Origin: Cryptomeria japonica
Lineage: Eukaryota > Streptophyta > Pinopsida > Cupressales > Cupressaceae
Reading direction: 5' to 3'
Assembly: GCF_030272615.1 (NCBI RefSeq)
Contig: NC_081406.1
Location: 191,217,891 to 191,281,890, forward strand
Length of the DNA: 64,000 nt
Below, piece after piece: positions 1 through 11,999 of this stretch (position 1 is the first letter of the stretch; each line of letters begins with the position of its first letter). Under the pieces are notes generated by a model that was not told where the DNA came from, did no database searches, and saw only the letters and a list, made by a program, of their open reading frames with translations. The translations under genes and the position numbers were made by a program.

Positions 1-1087
1 GCAAGTAAATTTTGTAAAAGAAAGCAAGCAAGCATTATCCTGAATGACATGGAAACAAGCTCATCAGCTGCCCAGAAGAGAGAAATTGGAGAAAAGTAGA
101 GGAAAGTGTTAAAGGGTGATAAATACATAGAGAGTATGCAATACAAACAAACAATGTCTAGAGTGTGTGATGTGATGTCTGTAATTTATGTCCGGAGGGA
201 CTAACTGGTTTTGGAGTTCCTAGGAAACCTATTGGGCCACACTTGGAGGAAATCAATGTGTTCTTGCAAGGGCCACCTTTTTTCTATTATGAGTGATGCT
301 TTTGTATTGAAGGATATTTGAAAGACAATATCTGAAAATATCTATAGTGTGGAACTAGAGTTGGTGGACTCGAAGTAGTTTTTAGCTTCCAAAAGACCAA
401 GAGGTTATATACACAATGTCCCAATAGAAGGGCGATTTAAAGCATTACCTCTCCCCTCCATGACTATTCAGGAAGCACTTCCTCAGAAAAAGGACTATTG
501 GCCTCCATGGGATCAAAGAAAAAAATTGAATTGCATAGACTCTAGACAATGTGGTAGTGTCCTTCGTAAAGAACTCAGTACTATAATTGAAAATTCATGA
601 GGGAAACTGCAAGATAGTGAACATAAATACATTCTTGAAAAGTGCAAAGAATGGAACTTGGTTTGGGTGGGGCCAGGTTAGGTGGCTCCTCTAGAGGTTG
701 ACGAGATAGAAATTATATTAGGATTTGAAAAATATCACACTCGTTGAACTTCTTGTGCGACCGATTGATTGCACTGTTTAGGTAATACATTCCAAATAGA
801 TACAGTTGCATACCATTTATCTGTCTTGAAAGCATTTTATCCTGATGGCATTAAAGTTATTTCTCTATTTTCTGGTATTGGTGGAGTAGAGGTTGCTTTG
901 CATTGACTTGGGATACATTTATTTGTCTTGTATTTGCGGAAATATGTGAAAAGAACGGGCTTGTCCTTAATAGTTGGTGGACAAAAACCCAACAGACAGG
1001 TAGGTTGATTCAGAGGGAAGATGTCCAAGATTTGAATATAGAAGTACTGGAGTTTTTTATTAGATTTTTTGAAGCCGTCTTGAACTA
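1..1087 (+). pseudogene. DRM-type (domains rearranged) DNA methyltransferase pseudogene, 5' part cut by window edge
   Basis: DRM enzymes perform de novo cytosine-5 methylation in plant RNA-directed DNA methylation. Across three frames I read GFGVPRKPIGP and QGPPFFYYE (about 210-295), RPRGYIHNVPIEGRFKALP (about 391-450), a WPPWDQRKKLNC block (about 499-535), LGNTFQIDTVAYHLSVL (about 780-830) and the AdoMet motif ISLFSGIGGVEVALH (about 859-903). The order, with the LGN..QVDTVAYHLSVL block before the SLFSGIGG block, is the rearranged order that defines DRMs. The 3' part reads VDKNPT, REDVQDLNIEVLEF (about 980-1087) and stops before the catalytic GGSPC motif, which is missing. Several stops and frame changes break it. 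No introns are evident across the aligned blocks, so it may be a retrocopy. A second, inverted fragment lies at 14812-15105. Confidence 0.85.
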
Positions 1088-1239
1088 GAGTTTCCATTTC
1101 TGCATTTGAACTCTTTTAACACTTCAAACTTTACCTTATGTGATTTACCTGCTTACTCTGTTGTAGAGGATGCCAATCTCAATCCCTTAATGCCATTATC
1201 TTCTCTTTAGTTTTGTTGAATGGAAGACTACAATGGACT

Positions 1240-1704
1240 AGAGATTTTTTTAGTGGCGAATCTTTGCCAATTGGCGAATTCCACGTGAATAGTCAGGGGC
1301 AAAATCATGGTCAAATCGCTTGAAATTTTGGGGTTAACGATGCACTATAGAATCTGGCTTTGCCATTGACCACACATCGTTGACGTGCATGCCCATAATA
1401 TTTGCCTGGAATCACTCGGACATGGGTATTAGATCACCTTTGTTATTTGCCAGCAATAGTAAAACGACCACGTACCCAGGACCTAATTCGCCAATGGTAA
1501 ATTACATGTTCATTGCATGCGTCGGCCAAATTCGCCAATATCAAATAAAACATTATAAGCATTTGACGACCCATTTCGCCCCACTTAAATTAATTGTTCA
1601 TTGCACATCCACGCAATTCGCCAAAAATGCAATTAAATTAAATGTTTATTGGCAATTGCGACGCCCAGGCCCCGCACAATTCACCAAAAATGCAATCATG
1701 GATT
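1240..1704 (+). repeat. Palindrome-rich leader with TTCGCCAA/TTGGCGAA motifs (leader C)
   Basis: The motif TTCGCCAA and its reverse complement TTGGCGAA recur between about 1255 and 1690, for example ATTGGCGAATT near 1270 and ATTCGCCAA near 1487, 1528 and 1616. They are mixed with other CG-containing half sites (CATCGTTGACG, GCGTCGGCC, TGCGACGCC). The surrounding DNA is AT-rich, so these CpG clusters stand out. The stretch ends at a TATA box, which makes it look like a promoter-proximal region. Its design resembles leaders A, B, D and E but the motif differs. Confidence 0.5.
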
Positions 1705-1930
1705 GCTATAAATACACTATTTCTTACACTCTTTCTTACAATTTGTTCGTGTCTGATTAGTAAATTGGGAGCTCTCGGAGTCTCGAGTCTCAATTCGCAT
1801 TTTGCAAATTGAGTTGGAAAGTCGAAGTTCATTGTAGGGCGGAGGGCCAGAGTTACAATCCTGCAAGACAGGCCCAGGCATTCATTCCTGATTCCTAATT
1901 CAGAGAATTGAGAAGGCATAAAGGTGAGTA
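1705..1930 (+). promoter_or_regulatory. TATA box and candidate non-coding first exon with splice donor
   Basis: TATAAATA at 1707-1714 is followed by about 200 bp without a useful ORF and then AAGGTGAGTAAT at 1921-1932, a good match to a plant 5' splice site. I infer a non-coding first exon of the hAT-like gene that follows. The same phrase CTATAAATACAC occurs with one change (GATATAAATACAC) near 13199 in leader B. Confidence 0.45.
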
Positions 1931-2102
1931 ATCATTTCTTCATACTTGATAGTATTAGTTTTAACTTTTAATTCATTCTAACATAAGTTAAGTGATATAG
2001 AGACTAATGTATGAGTAATGCCTCACAGTAGACAAAGCTCCTGATCTCTTACATAAGTTAAGTGATATAGAGACTCTGTTAACTTTAGCTAGTCTTCTCC
2101 CC

Positions 2103-2845
2103 ATGCTCGATTCAATGAAAAAAATTGTTAAGAAAGCCCAAGACAGAACTATGCATATCAATGAGTATAGCACTCTACGTAAAATGACATGCTTGAGCCT
2201 GGATGGTCTATATTCAGATCTAATAGGGCGAAGCCCAAATTTTTTTAGGTGGCAGATAATTACAGATTTGAATCATGCTAATTTTTTTTTACATTTCAAT
2301 ACAAAAAATGAGTTATGTGTCTTTGTAAAAGGATTTTAGATACCAATGTGCCAATCTAAGATGGGCAAGCGAGGCAGAGCACTACCAGTTAAAAAGGAAG
2401 ATTTTGACAGGATTGTTAAATCTGTTAGTGATAATTTGAAGTCTATAGCATATGAACTTTCAACTGAGATTTGAGAAAGATTCCCTTGAGAAGAAATACT
2501 TGAAGCCATGGGTTGTGTGTATCCTCAATTTTGGCATTCAATTGGAGATAATCCAAATAACGCAAAGATGTATCATAAAAAACTAGAGGAATTGATATTG
2601 ACATTTTCAAAAGATGCATATTGCAATGGACAGCCAATAGAAGGAATTTTAAATTCAGATCATCTTAGAAAACAATGTAAACAGTTTGCATTGGTTATGA
2701 AACAGTAGTTGGTTAACTTAGAGAATCCATTTGAACTTGGATCAATCACAAGGCTTTGGAAAAGGATAGATCAAATTGAAGCATTGCGTATTGCAATACC
2801 AGAATATTTGAAACTTGTTGATTTATGTCAAACAATGATATTGGG
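2103..2845 (+). pseudogene. hAT-like transposase pseudogene, 5' part
   Basis: One reading frame runs from 2103 to the LTR junction with a few in-frame stops (after VKGF, STEI, ERFP and VMKQ) and no frameshift that I can see. Visible segments are ILEAMGCVYPQFWHSIGD (about 2490-2550), a leucine-rich KKLEELILTFSK stretch, and EALRIAIPEYLKLVDLCQT just before the interruption. 'LG.VYPQYW' and the C-terminal block found after the LTR (ERVFSALGLLKSK) are typical of plant hAT-like transposases, which cut and paste DNA and form dimers through that C-terminus. A BED finger is not visible. The first exon may be the non-coding stretch after the TATA box at 1707. Confidence 0.6.
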
Positions 2846-4034
2846 TGTTACTACTTATCAAATTGCCATTAGTTTCATATCCAAAGTCATACTATATTCT
2901 AGTTGGTTAGTATTATCGAATCATGCAGTCGGTACACACAGAGAAGTTGGTATGAATAGTCTAGTCGGTTACTGAAGAAAGCAGTCACAGAACACAGTAT
3001 TCACCAAGTTGTTTACCGAGTAAAGGTTCATGGCTACCAAGTGGTAAAGTTAACTCACCGAGTTGATATTCACCAAGTGAAATGTCTTACTAGATACATT
3101 GAACCTAGACATGTACATGAAAATGTGTTACAAGATCGAGGCACATCTAACCATTTTTTGCATTGGAAATTGCACTAGGAGATTGTGCATGATTATAAGA
3201 TCAATCTAACCTATGAGATATTTTGTTTAATCGAAGAATCTTTTTGTAAGATCGAAGCAATGAATCAAATCACTGCTGTAAGAGATCTATATATACAACA
3301 TGATTCTAGGGTTAGACATAAGACATGATATGATGTGATAAGAGATGCAATGAGATAGTAGTGTGTATACATGAAGGAAGACTGTTACAGAGACACAGAG
3401 AGGTCACCGAGAAGGTTATTAGTGAACAGTCAAAGAATAGAGTAAACAGAAGGGTTTACCGAGTTTCATTATGGGTTACCGAGGTATGCTACAAGCTAGG
3501 TAATCTTATTCAGAGCACATAGAATCTTCTTTAACATTTCAGATGTAAAGTTGCAGATATTTGTAATGATTATATTGTAATATTTTGAAGTTGTAAGAGA
3601 AACCTTTAACAGGGTAAAAGACTCTAACTAAGTCTATAAATTGTAAATCCTTTAACCAGGTGCTACACTTATATAGTGTTGTACAAATCCTTTAGTAAGG
3701 TAGATCTAACTGATCTTAATACTCCTAACAGGGTAAGCTATCAAAAATAGCTAAATGTAGCTCTAACTGAGCATTCTTTATTATTGCAGTAGTGAAGTTG
3801 TGGGTGCCATCCCTACCGCAGTTTTTCTCTCTAACCAAGAGTTTCTGCGTGACCAAAATATATGTGTTATGGAGTGAATCATGTATGACTATTATCTGTT
3901 GATTATAGTTTTATTTTATGTTACTACACTATTCTATTTATGCATAACAGTAAGGTTATTACAAAGGAAAAGTTTTGGAGTACTGATTCACCCCTCCCCT
4001 CTTAGTACATTAGCTTTCTATATTGGGCCTAACA
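2846..4034 (+). mobile_element. Solo LTR (family shared with 53850-55053) inserted in hAT-like gene
   Basis: The element starts TGTTACTACTTAT and ends GGGCCTAACA, giving TGTTA...TAACA ends. ATTGGG is present on both sides (2840-2845 and 4035-4040), and removing the element restores the reading MILGSVEDERVFSAL. It has a TATA-like run (CTATATATAC, about 3288-3297), repeated 'CTTTAACAGGGTA / CTAACCAGG' segments at 3600-3790 and a pyrimidine-rich 3' part (CACCCCTCCCCTC). No internal coding region or second LTR is present, so it is a solo LTR of 1,189 bp. The near-identical 1,204-bp copy at 53850-55053 confirms both ends. Confidence 0.88.
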
Positions 4035-4422
4035 ATTGGGGTCGGTGGAAGATGAGAGAGTTTTCAGTGCATTAGGGCTTTTGAAATCAAAGATCAAAAA
4101 CAAATTAGATAAGAATTTGGAAACTTGCTTGAGGTTGTTTGTAACCCAGTATAATGTTAGAGATTTTCCATATGATAGGGCATTGGCAATCTAGAATTCC
4201 ATGCGTGATAGACAAGGGGTGTGCAACACTTTAAAAGTTGGTGGTGCTACTGCTAGTGCTAGTGCTGAGACAAATAAATATGATGGATCACAGACTTAGA
4301 GTCAGCATGAAGACAAAGACATTTTTGAATACCTGACTCAGAATGAAGATGAACTTGTTAGTACCAGTCAATTTCCGGATCTTGAGTCCATTTGGGATAG
4401 AAGCCTTAGACAGTCAGACTGA
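4035..4422 (+). pseudogene. hAT-like transposase pseudogene, 3' part (dimerisation region)
   Basis: This continues the relic interrupted at 2846. The reading SVEDERVFSALGLLKSKIK, then NKLDKNLETCLRLFVTQYN, is the C-terminal hAT dimerisation block (pattern S.E..FS....K.K..N.L....L...). It is followed by a low-complexity tail rich in Ala/Ser and an acidic end finishing at the TGA at 4420-4422. In-frame stops after RALAI and SQT mark it as dead. The solo LTR plus target duplication accounts for the whole gap between the two halves. Confidence 0.65.
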
Positions 4423-4929
4423 ATCACTGAAGTGAATTAGCAGTCAATTTATAGGTATTTATAATTATACTACAATTCTTGAGTCATATTACAATTTCAA
4501 TTTGCAAAATTGCAATACTATAATTGTCATTGATGATTTTTGATATTGTATTCCTTGAATTTGTCAATCAGAAGTAGAACGGATACTTATTTCATATTTT
4601 TCATTGTGAATTTGAATTATTACTAAACAATTGAATTATTAGTAAATTGGTATTTGGTTCCACATTATGTAACATGTTGAACATGAAATGCAACAAATTT
4701 GTGTCACAAGATCCATAAAATTATTCATATTGCATAACTGTCACTGCTAGAACCTTTGTAACTTTGTTACCTTTCTACTGTTCTACATTAAATGCTTAAA
4801 ATGATGTTCATGGCGATTACGGTTTTGTGTTTGTTTTTTGTCTTAGTTGGCTAGTAAACCAAAGTTGTCGTGCGTTGAAAATCTAAGTTGTCCTCTATTT
4901 ATTTGTCCATGTTAACATCAAGTGTGGTC
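4423..4929. other. AT-rich stretch without gene
   Basis: No ORF, RNA gene or clear repeat is visible. It is the 3' flank of the hAT-like relic and runs into the GCGAG/CTCGC motif array. I searched by eye for a terminal inverted repeat matching the 1240 region and did not find one. Confidence 0.4.
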
Positions 4930-6424
4930 AAACAGTTGGTCAGACATGTTTAATGGTTATCGCTAGCTCGCAGGTCCTTTATCATCAAGTCAGTTTAAGT
5001 CGCAAGCTTGCGACTACTGGGATATTTTAGTTGTTGCTAGCTCACAAGATGTTTTGCACTTGACCATTTTATGTTGCGAGGTTGCGACTGGGTGTGATTT
5101 TATGTTGTCGCACGATCGCGAGGTGTTCATGGTTAAGTCATTTTAATTTGCGATCATGCGATGTAGTTGGTATCGCAGCTTAGTTGGTTTCACCGCTTGC
5201 TCGCAGGTTTTGAAGTTGTTTAGCATTTTAAATTGCGATCTGGCGACAGGTAAGTTTTGGTCTGATTTTGTGGTCATTGCATGCTCGCGGGTTTGTAAGT
5301 CTTAAGTCAAAAAGTGTTGCAAGCATGCGATGGTGGTTAAGTGCCTTGTTATCGTGGGATCGCAAGGGTTTAAGTCAAGTTAAGTTTCGAGTTGCGAGCT
5401 TGCGATGAAATAATTTATTTTGTTAGATCAACGACTGTCGCTCACTCGCGAGATTCTATGAGGATTCATAAAAGGGGTTGCGAGCTTGCGATTAAGAGGA
5501 TTTGGTAGCATTGTCGCTAACTCGCTAATTCCTTTCCTAATTGTTATAACTGGTTGAGAGTGTGCAACTAAAGATGGGGATTGACACATGGACTTGTTTG
5601 TCAGGTTCTGTAAAAGTTTTCACACGATCGAGCCGAGATTTTGACATTTGTACAATTGCATTAATGCATTCTATCAATTTAATTGAATTAATGTCGCACT
5701 AGCTAGTTCATGCAAGTGTGGCAGTTAATGAGACTTGGTCACTTGAGCGAAGTGACGGTGCCCAAATACCATTTTATGTTGTGAGGTTGAGATTGGGTGT
5801 GATTTTATGTTATCACAATGTCACGAGGTGTTCGCAATTAAGTCATTTTAATTTGCGATCATGCGATGTAGTTAAGTCGCTTGCTCGTAGGTTTTGAAGT
5901 TGTTTAGCATTTTAAGTTGTGATCTGGTGACAAGTAATTTTTGGTATGATTTTGTGGTCATCGCATGCTCGCGGGTTTGTAAGTCTTAAGTCAAAAAGTG
6001 TTGCGAGCATGCGAAGGCGGTTAAGTGTCTTGTTGTCGCGGGATCGCAAGGGTTTAAGTCAAGTTAAGTTTCTAGTTGCGAGCTTGTGATGAAATAAGTT
6101 GTTTTGTTAGATCAACGGTTGTTGCTCACTCGCGAGATTATTTGAGGATTCGTAAAAGGGGTTGCGAGCTTGCGATTAAGAGGATTTGGTAGCATTGTCG
6201 CTAAATCGCTAACACGTGGACTTGTTTGCCAGGTTCTGTAAAAGTTTTGAATGCCAATTGCCAATCAAATAGAAGGGCATGAATTCAAATTTCGCTCGAG
6301 TACTTGAGTTTGAAGTTTGAATTAATGTCATTATGCCATAGTAGCTACTAGCTAGTTCATGCAAGTGTGGCAATTAATGAGACTTGAGACTTGAGAGAAG
6401 TGACAACGCCCAAAAATTCAAATC
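4930..6424 (+). repeat. Leader A: alternating TCGC..CTCGC / GCGAG..GCGA motif array, tandemly duplicated
   Basis: About 15-bp motifs occur every ~40 bp and mostly alternate in orientation: TCGCTAGCTCGCAG (4967), GTCGCAAGCTTGCGAC (about 5000, a perfect 16-bp palindrome), TTGCGAGGTTGCGAC (5074), TCGCACGATCGCGAG (5107), TTGCGATCATGCGAT (5149), TTGCGATCTGGCGAC (5234), TTGCATGCTCGCGGG (5277), TTGCAAGCATGCGAT (5318), TTGCGAGCTTGCGAT (5393, 5478) and TCGCTCACTCGCGAG (5438). A unit starting ACCATTTTATG at 5063 repeats from 5768 (period 705 bp) with diverged copies of the same motifs. Unit 1 also contains a copy, without TATA, of the start region found at 6441-6490. Confidence 0.8.
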
Positions 6425-6594
6425 GTAAATACTATAAATTGCATGATCGAGCTGAGGTTTTGTATAATTGCATTAATGCATTCTATCTTCGAGGTAATCC
6501 AATAAATTGAGCTCTGCAACAACGTTGGAGAATTCAGAGTGTTGGGTGTGAGAAAATTTCAGAAAATTGGTTAAGTTTTTCTCCTGCAGCTAAA
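6425..6594 (+). promoter_or_regulatory. Core promoter and 5' UTR of the family-A ORF
   Basis: TATAAAT at 6433-6439 is followed by the short sequence TTGCATTAATGCATTCTATC (also present near 5650 in the upstream duplicate) and about 110 bp to the first ATG of the long degenerate ORF at 6595. The placement leader, TATA, short UTR, ORF is repeated on the minus strand at 43345-42815. Confidence 0.5.
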
Positions 6595-9500
6595 ATGAGC
6601 CAGGCGATGAGTTGTGCTAGAGGTTCCAAGCCCAAGCCCAAGGCCATGACAAGTGGAGCAGGTGGACCTGGAGGTTCCAAGGCCAATGCTAGTGCCACTG
6701 AGGAAACAATGGTTAAGAAATACAAAGATGAATTTGTAGATTTGATGTCAGGGACTTTCGTTGCTTTCAATACAAATCATTTGGCATGGAGAGATTTATG
6801 GAGCTAATGCAGAAACCCTACCACACTTAATATGACTGGTTCTACTTTGTTTCATTATTTCTGGAAAAATAGGGTTAAGGGTGTCCCGATGTCAAACCCT
6901 TGGGATTTAAATATGGCAAAGTTAATTGTGCTAGATGTGTATGTTGATGTGGATTTGATCAAAGAGTTGGGCAAACGCTATTGCCCAGTATCTAGGGTAA
7001 TCAGAAGAAAGAACTAGTCTGCCCTAGTTTCAATTAACAGAGCTAGCTTTGTTGAAGCTTTCTAGACTACTGGTGCTGCATGTACATATATAGATTTGGA
7101 GCAGATTGCAGAGGATTATGACAAATACAAAGGTGTTATCAAGAACCATGCAATGCCCAGATACATGCCTAGGGTGAATAAGAAGCCGTTTATAATTCCA
7201 GAGAGTATCGAACCACCATTTGACATCACACCTTTCCACCATTATATGCATTGTACAATCTATGGATTATGTAGAGTGTTGGGTTTTGATGGAGATTCAA
7301 TAGTGTCAGCTAAATTACTGATGATGGCTATGGACATTCAACACCTAGATGTTAACAAAGATTATGATTATGTGGGCTATGTGGTTGAACACATTCATAA
7401 TGCTCTAGTTGAAATTCAGAGTGGTGCACCCAGCCCTACATTCAAGCATTATTCATTGCTGATGCATTTAATCTTGTTCTATAATGTTGAGTTCGTGGAT
7501 AAAGAATTGGAGCTTTTCAAAGAAGAATTCGGTGTCTTTGTGCCAATACAAAGATGGACCCAGGTTTGGGAGAGTAGTTCTCCCCATTCTTCTTTCCTTT
7601 TCTTTGAAAATTGGATTGTTTCACCAATTATGGAAATACTAGGAATAAATAGGGAACGATTGTAAATTAATGTTAGGAGAGTTTTGAGACCTTACTAGTA
7701 TGTTCCAAACTGGCCTATTTCACATAACTGGGGGGACTTTTTTTTTTTTGATAACTTTACTGTGATGAGAGTCTATGGGTGTCCTCAGCCTCCCCATATT
7801 TTACCAAAATTTGTTCCAATTAGGATTGCTTTTATGGAGTTTATCTGGCAATTGACCCTAGTTGAAAAAGAATAGCTTGATAAACACATGAAGGGTTCTT
7901 TTCTTCCTAGGATTTGGGTTGCGTATGATTTTACCATTGGTAGGAGTTCCTTTGATGAAGTAAACAATTTCCTTAAACAGTATAGGTTGGTTAATGCTGC
8001 GTCTAGATTTTGTGATCCGAAACAATTTATTAAAGTTGCAATGCCAAAAATGACACCTTGGGCCACAATAAAGGACCATGAACCATTGGATGATGAAGAC
8101 GTGGTTAGAAATTTGCTGAGAAAAGATGAAGTACAAGAAAGGAGAAGAAAATGGAAAAATTTGATGAGAGTTGAAGCAGAATTGTTGGCTACTGACCCTA
8201 GTTTCTCAGGTTTTTGCCCTAATAGCCCATACCTGGAGAGGATTAACAAAATGATGAGTTTATATGAAACTCTGATGGAACAAATGCCTCAAATTCCAAA
8301 AGTGACTGCTCAGCAGCAAGACCCCCAAGATGGACATTCTTCACATGGAAAGAGGTCACTTAGTGTGTCTGCTGATGATGTACAGAGTGGGGATGAAGTT
8401 CAATCTACTTGAGTGCCAGCTGCAAAGAAACAAAAAACCACTGAGGTCAGTACAATTGTGAGGAGAGACCCTGCTACAACAATTGTTACAGAACAAGGAC
8501 ACTACTTTCATCAAATAAGGACACATCTTAGAGAAGCAAGGAAGAATGAAGAACAAGGAAAAACAAATGAAGCCCTTGCTTAAGGCTTTGATGAGCGTGT
8601 GATGTTGTCAAATGAGTTCATGAAAGATGATGACTTTATTAAGTCAAATGAATTTAAAAGTTTTTTGACAAGGTTGAAACAAAATCAATTAAAACAAAAT
8701 TTGTTCATAGAGGAAGCAAATGAAGAAAAGAAAGAGGAGATCATCAAGGCACTGCAGGAATATGATCCTGACAGGGAGGAAATATCTGTGGAACAGGCAA
8801 GACAATTGATAAAGAGTACTAGTATGATTATGATGCCTGACTGGGATATCCAGTCTATTTTTATTATTGATTAGATTAGGAAGTAACAGGACCCAATGTT
8901 TAGAACTGAATTTGAAATTGGAAATGTAATAAGAGGATCAAGATTTAATCCTAAGTCAAAGACAGTTGCTGCTTGGTCTTTGGCCCCTTCCACTCAAAAT
9001 CCCCACCTTCTAAATATCCAAGTAGAAAAGAAAGCTGATAGAATGATTTGGAACTTGTAGAACACAACTGACACGAAGATTGCCTCATTTTTTACTCAAG
9101 TTTCTTTCATGAATTTATCAAAAACAGAGGATTTGTCAAGAAGATACACAAAAACATATACCCAATTGATTGCATTATCTAAAAAATATGAAGAGACACT
9201 GATGAAGAAGGGTGCTCTGGAGGAAGAGTTAGTGGAGTTGAAAGAAAAAATTGCAAATGAGCCCCCTCCAATACAAATTACAGAACAAGTACAAGAAATA
9301 CAAGCTGATGTGATAGCAAAAATGGAGGAATACACAGGGAAAATTGAAAAGCTTGAAAAGGAACAAAATGATAAGGCTATCTCTGTTGTGTCAGGAATTC
9401 TGAAACACAGGATTAGTGTATTGAAAGACAAATTGATGGTTGTGCATGATATGCACATTTCTTTGAAAGACGCAAGCAAAACATCCTCTGAGGCTATCAC

Positions 9501-10065
9501 TTTTCTTGGACCTTTGTTCAATGTTTGGTCAGGAAGAAGCTGATTAATGGATAAGCTAGATACTGCAATGATGTATAGTGACGAGTTCCCTCCCAAGATC
9601 AGTGACACTAAAGACATGGTGGAGGTAATGAATGCAGCTTATGCATTTTTCACAGGGAAGGATGTGCTTATAAATAAAAAATTGCAGACATTTGGGAAAG
9701 GTTATAGTAAATTGGTACCTTCAATTTATGGTAGTAATGGAGATTTGAAATCAGTTTCTAATTGGACCAGTGAATTTGATTTGATTTTGGATCAAGAAGA
9801 AATAATCAAGCATGTAAATGAACAAGTTGATGCTGATTTCCTTAACGGTCTGCTTGATTCACTGTTCAAGGTTGAGGTTGACCATGCAAAGTTTATTGTT
9901 GAGTCCAGGGCAGTTATAGATGCCAGATGGGCAGATTCAGTTGCAAAGTTGGAAGAGGTAAAGGCATTTAGTTGGTCAACAGACAAAGAGGTGGATAGGT
10001 GGCAAGCCATGCTAAAGCCAAAGAAGAAATCTCAGGTTGAGGTTGCTACCCAAGATTCCTCATAG
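6595..10065 (+). pseudogene. Family-A degenerate ORF (about 1,150 codons), repetitive gene of unknown function
   Basis: I do not recognise the family. From 6595 to the terminal TAG the same frame stays open apart from about a dozen stops (for example near 6805, 7015, 7663, 8410, 8581, 8872, 9058, 9541) and no frameshift. Visible regions: basic Gly/Ala/Lys N-terminus; a globular part with VPMSNPWDLNMAK (about 6876-6915), FKHYSLLMHLILFYNVEF (about 7441-7495) and MRVYGCPQPPHILPKFV (about 7765-7815); a Lys-rich NLS-like patch AAKKQKTTE (about 8421); an acidic helical part; RFNPKSKTVAAW (about 8944-8980); and a long coiled coil (about 9110-9540). The C-terminus is basic (LKPKKKSQVEVA). There is no CCHC knuckle, protease, RT, integrase or helicase motif. 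A complete diverged homologue lies on the minus strand at 42815-22882, so this is a repeat-borne gene, probably of a transposable element. Confidence 0.75.
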
Positions 10066-11999
10066 TAATCCTAAGCTTGTTGAATCCTCAGGTTGAGGTT
10101 GCCACTTTTATTGATCAATGATGTTGAACTTGAAAACTCTTCTATTAATATAGTTATAATAGCTCAACTATTGAAGAATTTGATAAGTGCATAAATGAAT
10201 CGCATTGTGAATTTACTTTCTGATATCATTATGAATATAATATCAATATCATTTGCAGTTTGAGTAATTCGATCTTCACATAATTGTCTTTATGTTGAAT
10301 TTATGTTTTCACTGTGAATTGAATGGTCAAGGGTTTTTCAGTTTACATATGAATCTGGGTTGTGTAACTGTATGTAATGGCATTATTCATAATTTCATTC
10401 CTATTTATCTGCAAATGAATCTTATTGAAGTTTATTATCAGGTTGTCTTGAATTGTAAGTGACTCTATGCCCTAAGATAAGGGACTGGTTTGTTGTCTTG
10501 ATGTTTTACTAATTATGTTGTATAATTGTATTCCTATCTAATAATCTATTGCGGTGTTTAATATTTTCATTCTTAATACTCTTATGATTTTATATGCTAT
10601 TGATGTTTATGTAATATATATGGAGGTGTTCTATGACTGTCTACGACACTATAATCCGCCCACCAATTACAATGATGTGAATCCTTAATTATTTAATATG
10701 ATTCTAGACTAATAGAAATTTTGCATTCCTGGGCATAATAGGATTAGGAAGCATTAAATGAAAAATTACACACACCATAACAATGCAACAAATGAAAAAA
10801 ATTAAATCTCATGATTATGATCATTTGAAAGAGATAGAATTATACACAAAATAAATTTATATATAGACAAAGCTTGACACTAAATGCTTTTCATTTGCTC
10901 AGTAAATGACTATACAATATACAACTTGCTCCCTTCACCTAGAGCCTAGAATCACTACTGGAACCAGAAAAGGAACCCCAATGACTATACAACTTGCAAA
11001 ACTACTTGAGCCATGCCATTATCACCCCGATGCCTTCATTTCAGATGGAATGTGAGATGTTACGTTCTATCCAAGTCCAACAGATCATTTCCAAATTGAG
11101 GAGGAAGCCTTCATGCCTAGGAACAAAGAAAAAGGAAAGAGGAACTTGAGCCTTCATGCCCATGATCAGGGAAAGTGGAAACATGAGCTTTAGGGTAAAT
11201 GTAATCTGTTAGGGAGGGGTTGCAGCTTCCATGTCATCACAAACATGACTGGCTGCCACTCCCCACCCAAACAAATCCTTCTTTCATTCCTCTATGGGCT
11301 CCTTCTTCAAACCCCTTGCCATCCTATGGCAGAGTAAAAGCAGAGGATGTGCCATGCTTGGCCCTTCTTGACAAGAAAAGGCTTTCACACCCCCTCTGGA
11401 AATTCTTCTCACTTTCACAACCCCTCTAACAATAAACAAAATCACATAGAAGAAAAAAAAAAACACCCATCCGGTATCACAGAGCACACAACAACTCCAT
11501 GCACAATCCTGCTCAAACATCATCTTCTTTTCTGAGGAAAAAACCTCTCAGAAAATGAAAAAGGTTTCTTTTTTTAGTTTCTCTTCTACCAATTAAGTCA
11601 CCACTCTATTGTATTTATAATATTTTCACACTTCATTTGGTGATGCTCATTCACGTGAAAAATCATCATTTTGGTGTTTTTCAATATGACTGTAGACTCT
11701 GGAAGTCATGCCTATCAAATCAACTGCATCCTGCTAAGGCTCATCTATTGTGAACGATTTTGTTATTTTTTTATTCCTCCTTGATTAGACAAATTCTGCT
11801 TCAGAATCCCTGACAACAAGCAACTTGAGCTCTTATTTCTCAGAGAAATTCATGATCTCCCATCTCTAACTCAGAAGCTATCAAATCCTTTTATGCCTCT
11901 AAAACCGTTGTCCTCGCTTGTCTAATCAACCTTGACTCAAGAGAAACTTTCAAACTAGTCCCTCAAGAATGAGTCAGCATCCAAGCCTTAAAAATTTTA
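10066..11999. other. AT-rich stretch without recognisable gene
   Basis: I see no homologous coding segment, RNA gene or LTR boundary. Just after the family-A stop the phrase CTCAGGTTGAGGTTGC of the ORF end is repeated once (about 10031 and 10087), a small duplication. Short open frames at 11220-11535 have no recognisable product and lie in low-complexity, Pro/His-rich sequence. Confidence 0.4.

Noticed and set aside
6595-10065. Reassigned stop codons or intact gene with readthrough
   Set aside because: About a dozen stops of all three kinds and the more damaged homologue at 39431-42815 make a decayed pseudogene the simpler reading.
11220-11535. Overlapping short frames on both strands
   Set aside because: No conserved motif, no second copy in the window, and no supporting promoter or splice context.
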